From contig OZ037917.1 in the NCBI GenBank assembly GCA_964035575.1, positions 682,001 through 746,000 on the forward strand: DNA of 64,000 nucleotides, given 5' to 3'. Within the stretch, counting starts at the first letter, position 1, and the number at the start of each line of letters is the position of its first letter. The translations under genes were made by a program, and so were the position numbers. Source of the stretch: Rhynchopus sp. YZ270_cl-10 (Eukaryota > Euglenozoa > Diplonemea > Diplonemida > Diplonemidae). This document shows, in pieces, positions 40,401 to 48,974 of this stretch. The notes under the pieces were generated by a model that did no database searches, was not told the origin of the DNA, and worked only from the letters and a program-made list of their open reading frames with translations.

Positions 40401-42260
40401 TAGTTTTGTTGCACCCTGTGCCTTATCCACACATGTTTGCTGGGTTGTTGCGGTTTTACAAGGGTCGGAGGCACACTCGTCTCTGTCGCATGTTGCAGGT
40501 GCACCTGTGTTCTTGATGCTGTTGTCAGCATCACATGTGCATTCGAAGTCGTTCTTCTTGTTTGCTGCCTTGTTCTTGTCCACACAGGCCTGACCAGTTG
40601 CTCCACACGGCTTTGCAACACACTCGTCAATCTCACAAGTCGCCTTTCCTCCTGTTGCCTCAACTCCGTTTGTGCACTTGCACTTGTAGTCTCCAGTCGA
40701 GGAAGAGCTCTTGTCGGGGTCAGTGCAGGTCTGCTGGGTAGTTGCCTTGTCACAAGGATCGCTGCTGCACTCGTCCTTGTCACAGGTGGCAGCAGCACCA
40801 GTCTTCTTGATGCTGTTGTCGGCATCACAAGTACACTCAAAGTCAAGTTTCTTGTTTGCTGCCTTGTCCTTGTCCACACAGGTCTGGCCAGATGCTCCAC
40901 ACGGCTTCGCAACACACTCGTCAATCTCACAAGTCGCCTTTCCTCCTGTTGCCTCAACTCCGTTTGTGCACTTGCACTTGTAGTCTCCAGTCGAGGAAGA
41001 GCTCTTGTCGGGGTCAGTGCATGTCTGCTGGGTGTTCGCCTTGTCGCAAGGGTCCTTTGCACACTCGTCCTTGTCACAGGTGGCTGCAGCACCAGTCTTC
41101 TTGATGCTGTTGTCGGCATCACAAGTACACTCAAAGTCAAGTTTCTTGTTTGCTGCCTTGTCCTTGTCCACGCAGGTCTGGCCAGTTGCTCCACACGGCT
41201 TTGCATCGCACTCGTCAACCTCGTCACCCTCACAAGTCGCCTTTCCTCCTGTTGCCTCAACTCCGTTTGTGCACTTGCACTTGTAGTCTCCAGTAGAGGA
41301 AGAGCTCTTGTCGGGGTCAGTGCATGTCTGCTTTGTCTTGGACTTGTCGCATGGGTCAGAGCCGCACTCGTCCACGTCATTGTTGTCCTTCTTGCAATCT
41401 GCCGGCCAGCCAATTTCACTGATGGACGCGTCATTCTTGCAGGTGCAGATGTAGTTCTCGTCCACTGCCTTGTCCGGGTCCTTGCAGTACTGGTCGGCGC
41501 CACACGGCTCCTTCGACCAACACTCGTCTGGTGGTGTCTTGGGACAACCGGCCACGTCCAAGGCCGTGCCGGGGCGGAGCACGTGGGTTTTGTACATTCC
41601 ATCGCCATTCCCTGGCTGCTTGTAGTTGCACATGACGTATATGGTGTTGCCGCTGCCACTGGGGTTTTGGCACACAGCGCATCCGATCTCCATCGACGAC
41701 TTCCACACAACCTGCGAAAAGTGCCCAGTGTCTTTCGAGAACCCACCGTTGTTGTAGTCGTAGCAGGTCTCCTCACTACAGTACCAGAGCTGCACTGCGG
41801 CGGCAACGTCATACATCGCGGAGCCCCCGGTGTCTGCGTAGTCCATCGAAACGCTCTCTCCGTACGGACCACCAGAGTTGTGAGTCATCGGTCCACTACA
41901 CGTTGTCTTGAATCCAGGGCTGGCAAGGGTCCACTTTCCAATGGCCTTGCTGTAAAACGCCGGGCATGCACCGTGCTGCTTTCTGTAGTAGTTGTGCTGT
42001 GCCATCACACGCTCAATCTGCCAGTCCTGGAGCTCCTCCATGCACCTGTTCTTGTCGCCCGCACACTTCGCGCTTGCGGCTGCCGCAGGTGCCTTCATGG
42101 GAGTGTACGCGTTACACCAGCAGTGTTTCGACACGCACTTCCCGTCGTCCTTCGACACACCTCCCGGGCACGTTCCTTCGCTGGGATTCGAGTACTCGCT
42201 GGCGCCATGCACAGTGCTGATGATGAGTGCGACTGCGCATGCAGCCACAACAGCCTTCAT
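34476..42260 (-). CDS. Gene C: one-CAP, EGF-array membrane protein (2594 aa)
   Basis: The signal peptide (MKAVVAACAV..., 1-19) joins directly to SEYSNPSEGTCPGG, which in genes A and B is the linker before CAP domain 2; the first CAP domain is absent. The single CAP domain (about 78-225) keeps His89, Glu135 and His180 but reads GESVSM where A and B read GENIAM. About 46 EGF-like units follow, the most in this row. The block of unusual units found in A, B and E (LNECEGQNPC to IDECADKPC) is missing: one unit starts as EKNPCGDDQTC and ends as ICNCTETDTG, a hybrid left by an internal deletion. One unit has DEVDEC, shared only with gene D. Helix and tail are conserved. The frame is open 56 codons upstream of the chosen Met, rejected for the reason given for gene B. 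Confidence 0.9.
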   Translation of the reverse strand: MKAVVAACAVALIISTVHGASEYSNPSEGTCPGGVSKDDGKCVSKHCWCNAYTPMKAPAAAASAKCAGDKNRCMEELQDWQIERVMAQHNYYRKQHGACPAFYSKAIGKWTLASPGFKTTCSGPMTHNSGGPYGESVSMDYADTGGSAMYDVAAAVQLWYCSEETCYDYNNGGFSKDTGHFSQVVWKSSMEIGCAVCQNPSGSGNTIYVMCNYKQPGNGDGMYKTHVLRPGTALDVAGCPKTPPDECWSKEPCGADQYCKDPDKAVDENYICTCKNDASISEIGWPADCKKDNNDVDECGSDPCDKSKTKQTCTDPDKSSSSTGDYKCKCTNGVEATGGKATCEGDEVDECDAKPCGATGQTCVDKDKAANKKLDFECTCDADNSIKKTGAAATCDKDECAKDPCDKANTQQTCTDPDKSSSSTGDYKCKCTNGVEATGGKATCEIDECVAKPCGASGQTCVDKDKAANKKLDFECTCDADNSIKKTGAAATCDKDECSSDPCDKATTQQTCTDPDKSSSSTGDYKCKCTNGVEATGGKATCEIDECVAKPCGATGQACVDKNKAANKKNDFECTCDADNSIKNTGAPATCDRDECASDPCKTATTQQTCVDKAQGATKLNDYVCTCTNGVSATGGQATCEIDECVAKPCGATGQTCVDGNKAADKKKDFTCTCDADNTIKNTGAAATCDRDECSSDPCDKANTQQTCTDPNQSASSTGDYKCKCTNGVEATGGKSTCEVDECVAKPCGATGQTCVDKDKAANKKLDFECTCDADNSIKKTGAPATCTKDECSSDPCDKANTQQTCTDPNQSASSTGDYKCKCTNGVEATGGKATCELDECVAKPCGATGQTCVDKDKAANKKKDFECTCDADTTIKNTGAPATCTKDECSNDPCKTATSKQTCTDPNPSPTSTGDYKCKCTNGVEATGGQATCEVDECVAKPCGASGQTCVDKNKAANKKSDFECTCDADNTIKKTGAPATCTKDECAKDPCDKANTQQTCTDPNQSSSSTGDYKCKCTNGVEATGGKATCEIDECVAKPCGATGQTCVDKDKAANKKKDFECTCDADTTIKNTGAPATCTKDECSNDPCKTATSKQTCTDPNPSPSSTGDYKCKCTNGVEATGGKATCEVDECVAKPCGATGQTCVDKNKASNKKKDFECTCDADNTIKNTGAPATCTKDECAKDPCDKANTQQTCTDPNQSSSSTGDYKCKCTNGVEATGGQATCEVDECVAKPCGASGQTCVDKNKASNKKKDFECTCDADNTIKNTGAPATCTKDECSSDPCKTATSKQTCTDPNPSPSSTGDYKCKCTNGVEATGGQATCEVDECATGTPCGAGQTCVDMDKTANVKQNFECTCANDVATKKVGGPVQTCEIDECAVVPSPCGVQTCVDAMKGPSQKDDFVCTCAAPSTEKATGKPAVCNTGSEDECAAMPAPCGADQNCVDPDQTAMSMNDYSCTCKTGTGTETGKPAVCILDECVAAPCAGGQTCADPNTAVTAVGDYTCTCDAPLAGTATGKAATCTSNDCDAKPCATGQTCTDPDQSTTSHNDYWCECANGVKTQGAQATCEIDECDADHNQCLADQTCNDPNKSFDSQHDFICKCKSDPTIQQKDGPAACSVNDCDSNPCGPTQKCNDPTPTAASHFDFTCTCANGVVATGTKATCEIDECDADHNQCLADQTCNDPNKAKTSQHDYVCTCKDDPSIKQTDGPAACSVDDCDANPCGTGQKCNDPVKTKASHFDFTCTCDNGVVSTGTKATCEIDECDADHNKCLADQTCNDPNKSFDSQHDFICKCKDDPTIQQKDGPAACSVNDCDSNPCGPMQKCNDPTPTAASHFDFTCTCANGVVATGTKATCEIDECDADHNQCLADQTCNDPNKAKTSQHDFTCTCKDDPSIKQTDGPAACSVDDCDANPCGTGQKCNDPKKTPDSHGDFTCTCDNGVVATGTKATCEVDECDADHNKCLTDQTCNDPNKAKNSQHDYVCTCKDDPTVKQVDGPAHCSIDDCVGDPCGTQQKCNDPKMTPDSHGDFTCTCDNGVVSTGTKATCEIDECDADHNQCLADQTCEDPNKAKTSQHDYVCTCKDDPSIKQTDGPAACSVNDCDANPCGTEQKCNDPVKTKESHYDFTCTCDNGVVATGTKATCEVDECDADHNKCLTDQTCNDPNKAKTSQHDYVCTCKDDPTVKQVDGPAHCSIDDCVGDPCGTDQKCNDPKKTPDSHGDFTCTCTNGVKTTGTKATCEVDECDADHNKCLTDQTCEDPNKSFDVQHDYVCKCKDDPSIKQIDGPAHCSIDDCVGDPCGTDQKCNDPKKTPDSHGDFICTCDNGVVSTGTKATCEIDECEKNPCGDDQTCEDPNKAKTSQHDYVCTCKDDPSIKQTDGPAACSLNDCDANPCGTEQKCNDPVKTKESHYDFTCTCANGVSSKGTKATCEIDECEKNPCGDDQTCNDPNKAKTSQHDYICNCTETDTGEKVYGQATGHPATCSAVPPKKGDGTDQTDAPGAPSPAPTDKDDNVVKGATGTDSSSDGDDGFLWWPFVVGGVVLLLCAGGLAYMAMNKAPDNGMNISEFFELQHNVDMPDAQGPVNQEAISL

Positions 42261-42336
42261 TTTATTGCCCTCTCCTTTTGTTCTTTTTCTTTGCTTTGTC
42301 TTACTTGCTTTCTTTAGCTCAAGTAGGTATTCACAC
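42261..42336 (-). promoter_or_regulatory. Conserved leader of gene C
   Basis: Same leader as in genes A and B but about 5 bases shorter; beyond it in the sense-upstream direction is a CA repeat. Differs from gene D by GGGCAATAAA in place of GGACAATAAA before the ATG. Confidence 0.55.
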
Positions 42337-42338
42337 CT

Positions 42339-43072
42339 GTGGGTGTGTGTGTGTGTGTGTTTGATAACGGGTTTAGAGTGGGTAACGCCTGAACGGAGTA
42401 TGGCCCACTTGTCACTTCTACCAGCCATATTGAGGGAGAGGCTACGGCTTATTGATATGGTTTAGGTGACTCCTTACGAATAAAATAAAATAAAAAGGGG
42501 AGGGTTCTTCGCGGACGATTGGAGCGGGGGGTATACAAAATCAATTTCTCCAACCGTCATTCAACATCAGGATTTGATCTTCACCCTGTGGGGTTTTCAT
42601 CTTCGCGGGCACCTGCCCTGTGATACATGGCGGTATGACGCACTTACCATGAAACACCAACTAGTGGTGTAGCTGCGGCGCCTGTGACCATTTTGAACAG
42701 TCTCTGCGGAAAAAAGGTACTATGGCTAAATAAAAGTTGAATGTCTTTCCAGGCAGCACACCTCACCCGAGGATGTGGCAAGCTCCCTCAGTGCAATGAG
42801 CTTGGCCTGACTTTGGGCAGTTGTACAGTCGGCACACTTCACCACCCAGGGTGTGGCAATGGGGCCTGCGAGGTGCAATGCAGGTTGCCCACTGGACTGA
42901 CCGTCACAAAACAAAAGGGGAAAAAAGGGGGGTGACGTTTAACCCTCAGGGTTCTTCATAGGGCTTCTGGAGGCGCCATATACCCCCGGATGCAATTTAC
43001 CGTCCAGCCCAGGACGTGTGTGTGTGTGAGTGGTGGTGCAGGGAACGCACGGGACATGACAAAAAAGAAAGG
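42339..43072. other. Spacer segment specific to the gene C upstream side
   Basis: About 700 bp inserted between the leader of gene C and the common spacer start. GTGTGTG tracts at both edges (42342-42361 and 43018-43028) suggest insertion or recombination at the CA repeat. It is more mixed in base content than the spacers, but no convincing gene is seen. Confidence 0.45.
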
Positions 43073-43417
43073 GTATTGACACCCTGAACTGTCTCCTCCT
43101 TGTATGACTCAGGCAGCACTCGCTCGTTACTGTGAAGATCAATCGGCAGCACCTTTGAGACACTTCTTTTACTTTATTCACTTCTTAGCGAACATCAGAC
43201 GTGTACAACGGGAGAGTACAGAGATATAAAAGACACATGCGGTATTGAGTGCATCAAGACAATCAAAAAAATACTCTTTTTCTTTTTTTCCGGTTCGTAC
43301 ACTGTTGTGCACTGGGGCATGAAACGTTTGGGGGGAGGAGAAAACACAGGGACACCATGAACTTAGATATTCCCCAACAATATTTCAAATAGAAATAAAC
43401 AATAGGGGGAAATAAAT

Positions 43418-43454
43418 AAAGATGAAAAACTGAGCCTCGTGTGCTCAATCATCC
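43418..43454 (+). repeat. Dispersed hairpin family, copy 12 (TGAGC type)
   Basis: Identical in form to 31701-31737. Confidence 0.75.
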
Positions 43455-44051
43455 GAACACAGTGGGATGGGCAAAAAAAAAAAGTTGAAAGTGAGGTGCA
43501 GATATCTCTTTTCTTCAGGCGTATTCCTAAATATTGAAGATATTAGCTCTTTTTTTTTAGCCAAAAAACAATAAAACAAACTCTCTCCGAAACCATGAAT
43601 CATGCCAATAAACAGTGCACGTACTTCATTTGAGAATCCAGGCAATGGAGACCAAAGACCAGGATAAAGAAATACCGGGGGGGGGAAGAAAAGCAATACT
43701 GCAAACAAGAAAGTCTTGAACAACAATGGATTAGTGGAATATAGGGGGGGAGAGTTTTGAAAAAAAAAAAAAAAAAGGGGGAAAAAAAAAAACTGTCAAC
43801 TGCGTTTTCAGCTAGTATGATAAAAGAAAGAAACGAAAGTGGTGTGATTTTCCCCAAAATAAAGTGCAAAAAAGGTACTTTGAAAGTGCTTTAAAAGTGC
43901 ACCTTTTTTGGGCCTTTTTTAACAAATTATTTTCGCCCATTTTTTTCCTGCTGAACTTTTAAACACCCGCATTTGCGTTTCCGGAACTTGTCCGTCCAGT
44001 GGTGGGGTCAATTTGAAAAAATGGACAAGTTCTCGTTTTTGGTCAATTTCC

Positions 44052-44238
44052 GTACAGTACAGTACAGTACAGTACAGTACAGTACAGTACAGTACAGTAC
44101 AGTACAGTACAGTACAGTACAGTACAGTACAGTACAGTACAGTACAGTACAGTACAGTACAGTACAGTACAGTACAGTACAGTACAGTACAGTACAGTAC
44201 AGTACAGTACAGTACAGTACAGTACAGTACAGTACAGT
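44052..44238. repeat. (ACAGT)n pentanucleotide satellite, about 37 copies
   Basis: Perfect 5 bp repeats across about 187 bp. Period 5 keeps all plus-strand frames open, which explains the repetitive open frames here; it is not a gene. GTAC within each unit is self-complementary. Confidence 0.95.
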
Positions 44239-44310
44239 AGCAATATTTTGTTGACTTCGTGTGATTTGCGCGCTTCTCATAGCGTTCCTCTCTGGATCGC
44301 TGATGTCACG

Positions 44311-44311
<1 letters not shown>

Positions 44312-44367
<56 letters not shown>

Positions 44368-44437
44368 AGTGTACAGAGTGTACAGTAAACAGTGTAAAAT
44401 GGTGCACATTGTACAGTATACAGTATACAGTGTGCAG
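44312..44437. repeat. (GTGTACC)n array decaying into GTACAG-like repeats
   Basis: About 8 copies of a 7 bp unit, then irregular GTGTACAG, GTACAGTATACAG pieces. It shares the GTAC core with the neighbouring (ACAGT)n array, so the two may have a common origin. Confidence 0.85.
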
Positions 44438-44914
44438 TTTTCACCCAGGACCCCTATCTATGACCTACGACACAAGAACTTATAAAAATCGATCAATTTT
44501 TGGGGGTCCTGGGGGGGAAAAAAAATTTTTTTTTTCGCCCCCCAGGAGCCCCCAGGAAAAAAAAAGTTTCAAAAATAATTTTTGACACCCCCCCCCAAAA
44601 TAAAGTGCAAAAAAGGTACTTTGAAAGTGCTTTAAAGGTGTCTTATGGGCGGGTTTTCAATCACACCAGAAAGGAGAAAAAGAATTTTTCGTAGATAGCA
44701 CCGAATTTTTGTGGAGTGTGTATGGACAAAATCAAAAACTATTCTGTGGATAAGTTCTGTCGTACATCGCTCTCACATAACACCCCTAAAATTCCCAGAG
44801 GGGTGCAGGCTGAGGACCCTGGGTAGTTGTCTCAAAAAAAAAAAAAAACAAAAAACAAAAAAACAATGCAGATGTGAAAGAAAAAAAAAAAAGGAAAAGA
44901 AAAAAACAACTAAA

Positions 44915-44981
44915 GGGCGTGGCTGAAGGGGGGTGATTCGCACTTCTTGCGTACTGTATGCCCCCCCATTCAGCCACACCA
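44915..44981. mobile_element. 67 bp TGGTGTG element, copy in spacer 4
   Basis: Same insertion as 32539-32605, duplicated with the spacer; flanked by CTAAA at 44910-44914 and 44982-44986. Confidence 0.8.
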
Positions 44982-45163
44982 CTAAAAGCTAAAAGAACGG
45001 ATCTGTCTTGCGGCACATTACCTTGTGGGTCTGAATTGTCCAAAAGTCACACTTGGGGGTACCAGAATGTCCTTACCCCATAAATAAAATGTGTTTGTAG
45101 AACGGCAAAAAGAACAAAGAAAGTTCCAAAGTATATTTTTACACGGCAAACGTACATGAACAT

Positions 45164-45228
45164 AAGGGTATTAGGGTGCGTTAAAAAACTGGTTTTCCTG
45201 AATTTTGGATTTTCACCCTAATACCCTG
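45164..45228. mobile_element. 65 bp hAT-like miniature element, copy in spacer 4
   Basis: Same insertion as 32745-32809, with ATGAACAT at 45156-45163 and 45229-45236. Confidence 0.8.
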
Positions 45229-45279
45229 ATGAACATGAGCAATTAAAAAAAATATATGGGGCAGTTGCCAAAATATTTT

Positions 45280-45388
45280 GCAAGACTTAACGAAGCCCCC
45301 AGAGGAGCTTGGTCAATCTTGTAACAAAATGCGTGGTTTCATTATAACCCAAGGTAGTGTATCCCTGCTGATACCTCGGCTGTCAAAT
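45280..45388. other. Conserved non-coding core of the spacer, copy 4
   Basis: Homologue of 7989-8092. Confidence 0.5.
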
Positions 45389-45604
45389 GTACATAAAAAA
45401 AGAAGATCAAGTGAATCAAATAGCATGCATACGACCAGTTATATGGCTCTGACGTACACAATACCTTTTTGTTGGGTTCTTTGAGGCAAACAAGGGAAGG
45501 TTGAGGGGGTCAAATATTTGAACAAAACGGGGGTGGAACAAAGAAAGCAAAGCTTTTTTATTGCGAGCCTCTTTTTGATACCACCCGGTTTTGCTATTTT
45601 TTAA

Positions 45605-45711
45605 TACTTTCGTGGGGAGCGCGGCATCAGGTACATAGATGCTCACACAACGCCACTCATTTTTTTTTTTTTTTTGGAGAGGAATTATATTTTCGGCGAA
45701 AACGTTGCAAC
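45605..45711. other. Second conserved non-coding core, copy 4
   Basis: Homologue of 8337-8433, nearly identical to copy 3. Confidence 0.45.
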
Positions 45712-45989
45712 GGGTTAACAAATAGTACGGAACCCCTGCCAACTACACTACTCCCTTATTTTGGGGAGAGTGTTTATTTTCTTCGGAGTTGGCAAAAACT
45801 GACAACTCCTGCAGCCCTTGTATGATTCTTGTTTAAAAACTAGGTTGTTTCTAAGATGTGACTAGTAGGAGGTTCTTTTTCTTATGTTTGTTTCTCTTTT
45901 GATAAATCTGTTCAATTCAGTGTAGCTGCTGTTCAGACAGGCTTTCACTATTTAAAAGATCGACAACCACCCTTTTTCAGAGGATGGTT

Positions 45990-46032
45990 CGTGAATCTGG
46001 GACCACTGCTGCGGCAATGGTGCGGTATTCCA
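45990..46032. repeat. CCACTGC stem-loop, copy 4
   Basis: GTGAAT...ATTCCAC version, as in copy 3. Confidence 0.6.
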
Positions 46033-46055
46033 CAGTACGCTTATATCAGGTTTTA

Positions 46056-46318
46056 TAGTCCCTGTTGTACACACCACACTGTTTTGTTCTTCCTTTTTCC
46101 TTTCAACATTTTTTATTCATTTGCTTTATTGTTGTTTGGGAGACACGCCACACGTGTCGGTTCTGTGGAAAAACAAGACACGGAACCACCTGTGCGCTGC
46201 CCCTTTTCAGGTCTATCCATGAAAACTGTATCACAAGTGATACCGGGTAAGGGGGGAGTATAAAACATTACGAAAAAAGCTTCATTACCGTTTTGGTTTT
46301 CTCCTCACAATAATAATA
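46056..46318. mobile_element. About 260 bp insertion of unknown type
   Basis: Present in spacer copy 4 but not copy 3, where AGGTTT runs straight into AATTGTGAATGAG. It has no clear terminal repeats; it holds GGTTCTGTGG and CGGAACCACC as an internal inverted pair and ends in an AATAATAAT tract, which would suit a retroposed sequence. Confidence 0.45.
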
Positions 46319-46492
46319 AAAAAATAATGTGAATGAGTGGTTGGGAAGGGGTTATACATTTTTTTTTTTGATCAAATAGAAGTGAGATTCTATTATTTCT
46401 CGCACGATGACGGGAGGGGAAAGGGGAAAAAAACACATTTGAAAGACGCAGATTGGCACAAACACCGCAGTCTAAAAAAAAGAAGAAGAAGC

Positions 46493-46534
46493 GTTTATCG
46501 ATAAACCTAAGCCTCTCGTGCTTAGTCATCTTGA
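46493..46534 (+). repeat. Dispersed hairpin family, copy 13
   Basis: Homologue of 33848-33890, identical in form. Confidence 0.7.
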
Positions 46535-46753
46535 AATAATGGAGGGCGCTCACAATCGCTAAACCCCCCTATCACGAATTTGAAGAAAAATAGTTATATA
46601 CTCCAGGGAGAAATTGAAGCTTTTTTTCCCCGAGGGGGGTGCAACTCCCAAGGATGTGTATTTCCCGAGCCGAAGGCGAGGGAAATACGAATCCGAGGGA
46701 GTTGGCACCCCCCAAGGGGAAAAATCTTCAATTTCTCCCAGGAGTTTGTAATT

Positions 46754-47143
46754 TTATTGCCTCCAAATAGTGCCGAAAGCCAAAATTTTAGGGGGTTTTG
46801 ACCCACCGCGTGTGCACATCAGTTGGTGGGTGCTTGGGGTGCCGTACAATAAGAAATGAAGCCGAAAACTAGGGGAGGAGGGTCTTTTTGTATGTCTGAA
46901 TACTTTTGTTAGTGTTTTTTGTTGAGACGGCTGAAGTAACACCAGATGGTGTTCGACTTCAATTTCCGTTCTTTGTGCAAGTGATCGAAGTAGCGGTGTA
47001 ATCTTCTCACGTGGCTTGCGGGACTTGATCTTCGACAATTTCAGAAATCCTTGCAAAGCAATGTCATGGGTTTCTTTTGTGGGCGCCTTCTTCTGAGCAT
47101 CCTCATAGATATCTGAGGCCTGCTTCTTGGTAGTCCTTGGCAT
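46754..47143 (-). CDS. Possible short protein inside the composite insertion (129 aa)
   Basis: A 129-residue frame beginning MPRTTKKQASDIYEDAQKK, rich in Lys and Arg, with a mixed composition unlike the homopolymer frames around it. I recognise no family. Its end overlaps the terminal inverted repeat of the inner element, so it could be a fragment of an element-borne protein or chance. Confidence 0.25.
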   Translation of the reverse strand: MPRTTKKQASDIYEDAQKKAPTKETHDIALQGFLKLSKIKSRKPREKITPLLRSLAQRTEIEVEHHLVLLQPSQQKTLTKVFRHTKRPSSPSFRLHFLLYGTPSTHQLMCTRGGSKPPKILAFGTIWRQ

Positions 47144-48020
47144 GATCTTGTGTTTTTGACGTTTAAATCCCTCTGGGAAATGTTTTTTGGGTGGAAAAAA
47201 ACCTCAAAAACGCGTTTTAGACCCCTAGAAAGGCTCAAAACTGCTCAATTCTTGCTGGAATTGCAAAATTGGGCACTTTTAGGGGTATGACCAAAAAAAT
47301 TTCCGAGAGTCTAGTTAGTACGGAGGCGCACCTTAGAAGGCAAAAAATCAAAAAAACAGCAGGGAAAAATAGACTTTTTATTCCCCTGGGAAATAAAGTA
47401 TACGAAGGATTTGGCACTTTTAGCGGGATTTTATTTAATGATAATTTCACGCTAAATTTTGGTACATGTAGGTAGTAGGGCTGGAGGGACCGTCCAGCCT
47501 TTTTTAGCCTCCCTCCAGCCTCCTCAATCCCGCCAGCCCCTCAGCGGGCCTATCTAGGGGTCCGCGGGACCCGGTAGCGCTGGCGGGAGGGTAATGAGAG
47601 CTTTTTTTTTTTTTTTTTTCACGCTCTTTTTTTTTTTTTCCCCTGAGAGCTTCCTGTGAGGACACATACTCGTTAGTTATTGCACAATAAATAAGTCACG
47701 CTAAAAGTGCCAAATCCTTTCGTATACTTTATTTCCCGTGAAATAAAATTACGTATTCACCTCCTTTTAGCGGATTATTTTGCGATACTTCACTTATTTT
47801 TTTCCCAGGCTCGTGCACTCAATTTGCCTCGCTTCGCTCGGCAAATTAAGTAGCCCTCGCCTGGGAAAAAAATGCGTGAAGTTATCGCAAAATAAAACCC
47901 CGCTAAAAGGAGGTGAATAAATAGTTATTATTCCCTGCCCCTTTTTAGCTGGGGTTCCCGGCTATTTACTATTTATTCCCTGCTCAAATTTACTTTTTTT
48001 CCCTCACCCCAGCCATTTAC

Positions 48021-48468
48021 CATGGATGTAGAAAGTACGTGACGAAAAAAAAGTACTTTTTTTCCAAAAATCGGGTTACGTGATACTTCACGTACGTGAC
48101 GTTTTTTGAAAAAAAATTTTACGTGATTTACGTGATTTCGAAAAAAAAACGAAAAAAAGTACTTTTTTTTTCACGTGAAAATCAACGTACGTGAAAATAA
48201 TGGAGCGTTTTCGGCCATAAAAATGCCCGAAAACACCCGCATTTGTATTTCCGGAATCCGCCCATTCTGTGGTGGGCGATATACAGAAAAATGGACAAAA
48301 TTTTAGTGACTAAAATTTTCACGAAATATGAACCCATACCCAAATGGGTAAAAAAGTACTTTTTTTTTTTCAAAAAAAAAAAAGTACGTTTTTTTATTAT
48401 TTTTCGTCACGTACTTTTTTACTTTTTTTTTTCAAAAAAAAGTACGTGAAGTACTTTCTACATCCATG
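48021..48468. mobile_element. About 450 bp inverted-repeat element within the composite
   Basis: The outer ends GGATGTAGAAAGTACGTGA and TACTTTCTACATCC are inverted. The inside is rich in TACGTGA/TCACGTA and A- or T-runs, plus a GCATTTGTATTTCCGG... GTGGTGGGC segment related to 43970-44040 and to the 267 bp repeats at 54841. It interrupts a CCATTTAC...GATTTACGGCT context. Confidence 0.55.
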
Positions 48469-48974
48469 ATTTACGGCTAAAAAATGCAGGGAAAAAAACC
48501 TACTTTATTTCCTGCCCCCCTAAAGCATTTTGGCTTGAGGCACAATATTTGGAGGCAATAAAATGAAATAGGAACTTAACACTCAACAACACACAACAAA
48601 AAACCCCATGGGAGAGGCTGTGGTGAAACGCACACATCCTCGACCTGTTTGGTGAGGCGTGGCTCGAGCGGTTCATCCACAGAACTGCAAAGTGTGTTCA
48701 AAATGCTTTGTTTCTATTTCCTCCTTCATTTCATGAGGCGACAAAAAATAAATGTGAAAAATAGATGCGCGTACACATCAGGAAGGGAGGAAGGGTGTGC
48801 TGAAGGTGGTCAATCATTATGAGAGGACGAAAGAAAAGAAAATAAATGAAAAAAGTTTGAAAAAAATAAAAAAAAGGGGGTGTCCTATACATAGAGGGCT
48901 GACTTCAACAACGATAAAAACATCAAGAGACAAGAGAGATGGAGAAAGAGAGGGGGGGCGGGGTAAATCAGCAC

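Larger units (their letters stand above)
43840..44668. mobile_element. 829 bp TGGTGTG element carrying two satellites
   Basis: Begins TGGTGTGATTTTCCCC and ends GGGTTTTCAATCACACCA, flanked by GAAAG (43835-43839, 44669-44673). Spacer copy 3 has the empty site, AACGAAAGGAGAAAAAG, near 32290. A direct repeat starting CCCAAAATAAAGTGC lies near both ends (from about 43853 and 44592). Inside are an (ACAGT)n array, a (GTGTACC)n array and an inverted repeat of C-runs and G-runs at about 44498-44560. No protein frame except those created by the satellites. Confidence 0.8.
46591..48560. mobile_element. About 1.97 kb composite insertion of nested palindromes
   Basis: Absent from spacer copy 3, which reads straight from GAAGAAAAA to AAATGAAATAG. 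It opens with a 144-nt near-perfect hairpin (46601-46744). Next, ATTTTATTGCCTCCAAATA (from 46751) recurs inverted at the far right (48545-48564), the ends of an inner element of about 1.8 kb. Inside are more inverted pairs: 47388-47425 with 47699-47736, a 166-nt hairpin at 47754-47919, and 48021-48468 bounded by CATGGATGTAGAAAGTAC and its near inverse. This looks like repeated insertion of foldback or miniature elements into one another. One short frame (46754-47143) may be a leftover gene piece. Confidence 0.65.
43073..48925. repeat. Duplicated spacer block, copy 4 (downstream of gene D)
   Basis: Nearly identical to copy 3 outside its own insertions: 829 bp at 43840, about 260 bp at 46056-46318 and about 1.97 kb at 46591-48560. 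These must postdate the copy 3/copy 4 duplication, unless copy 3 lost them cleanly. Confidence 0.85.

Noticed and set aside
43973-44409. Repetitive open frames over the (ACAGT)n array on both strands
   Set aside because: A stop-free 5 bp repeat keeps every frame open; nothing outside the array supports a protein.
44052-44437. Short regular repeats as a CRISPR array
   Set aside because: Units of 5 and 7 bp without spacers, in a eukaryotic-looking context with no cas genes.
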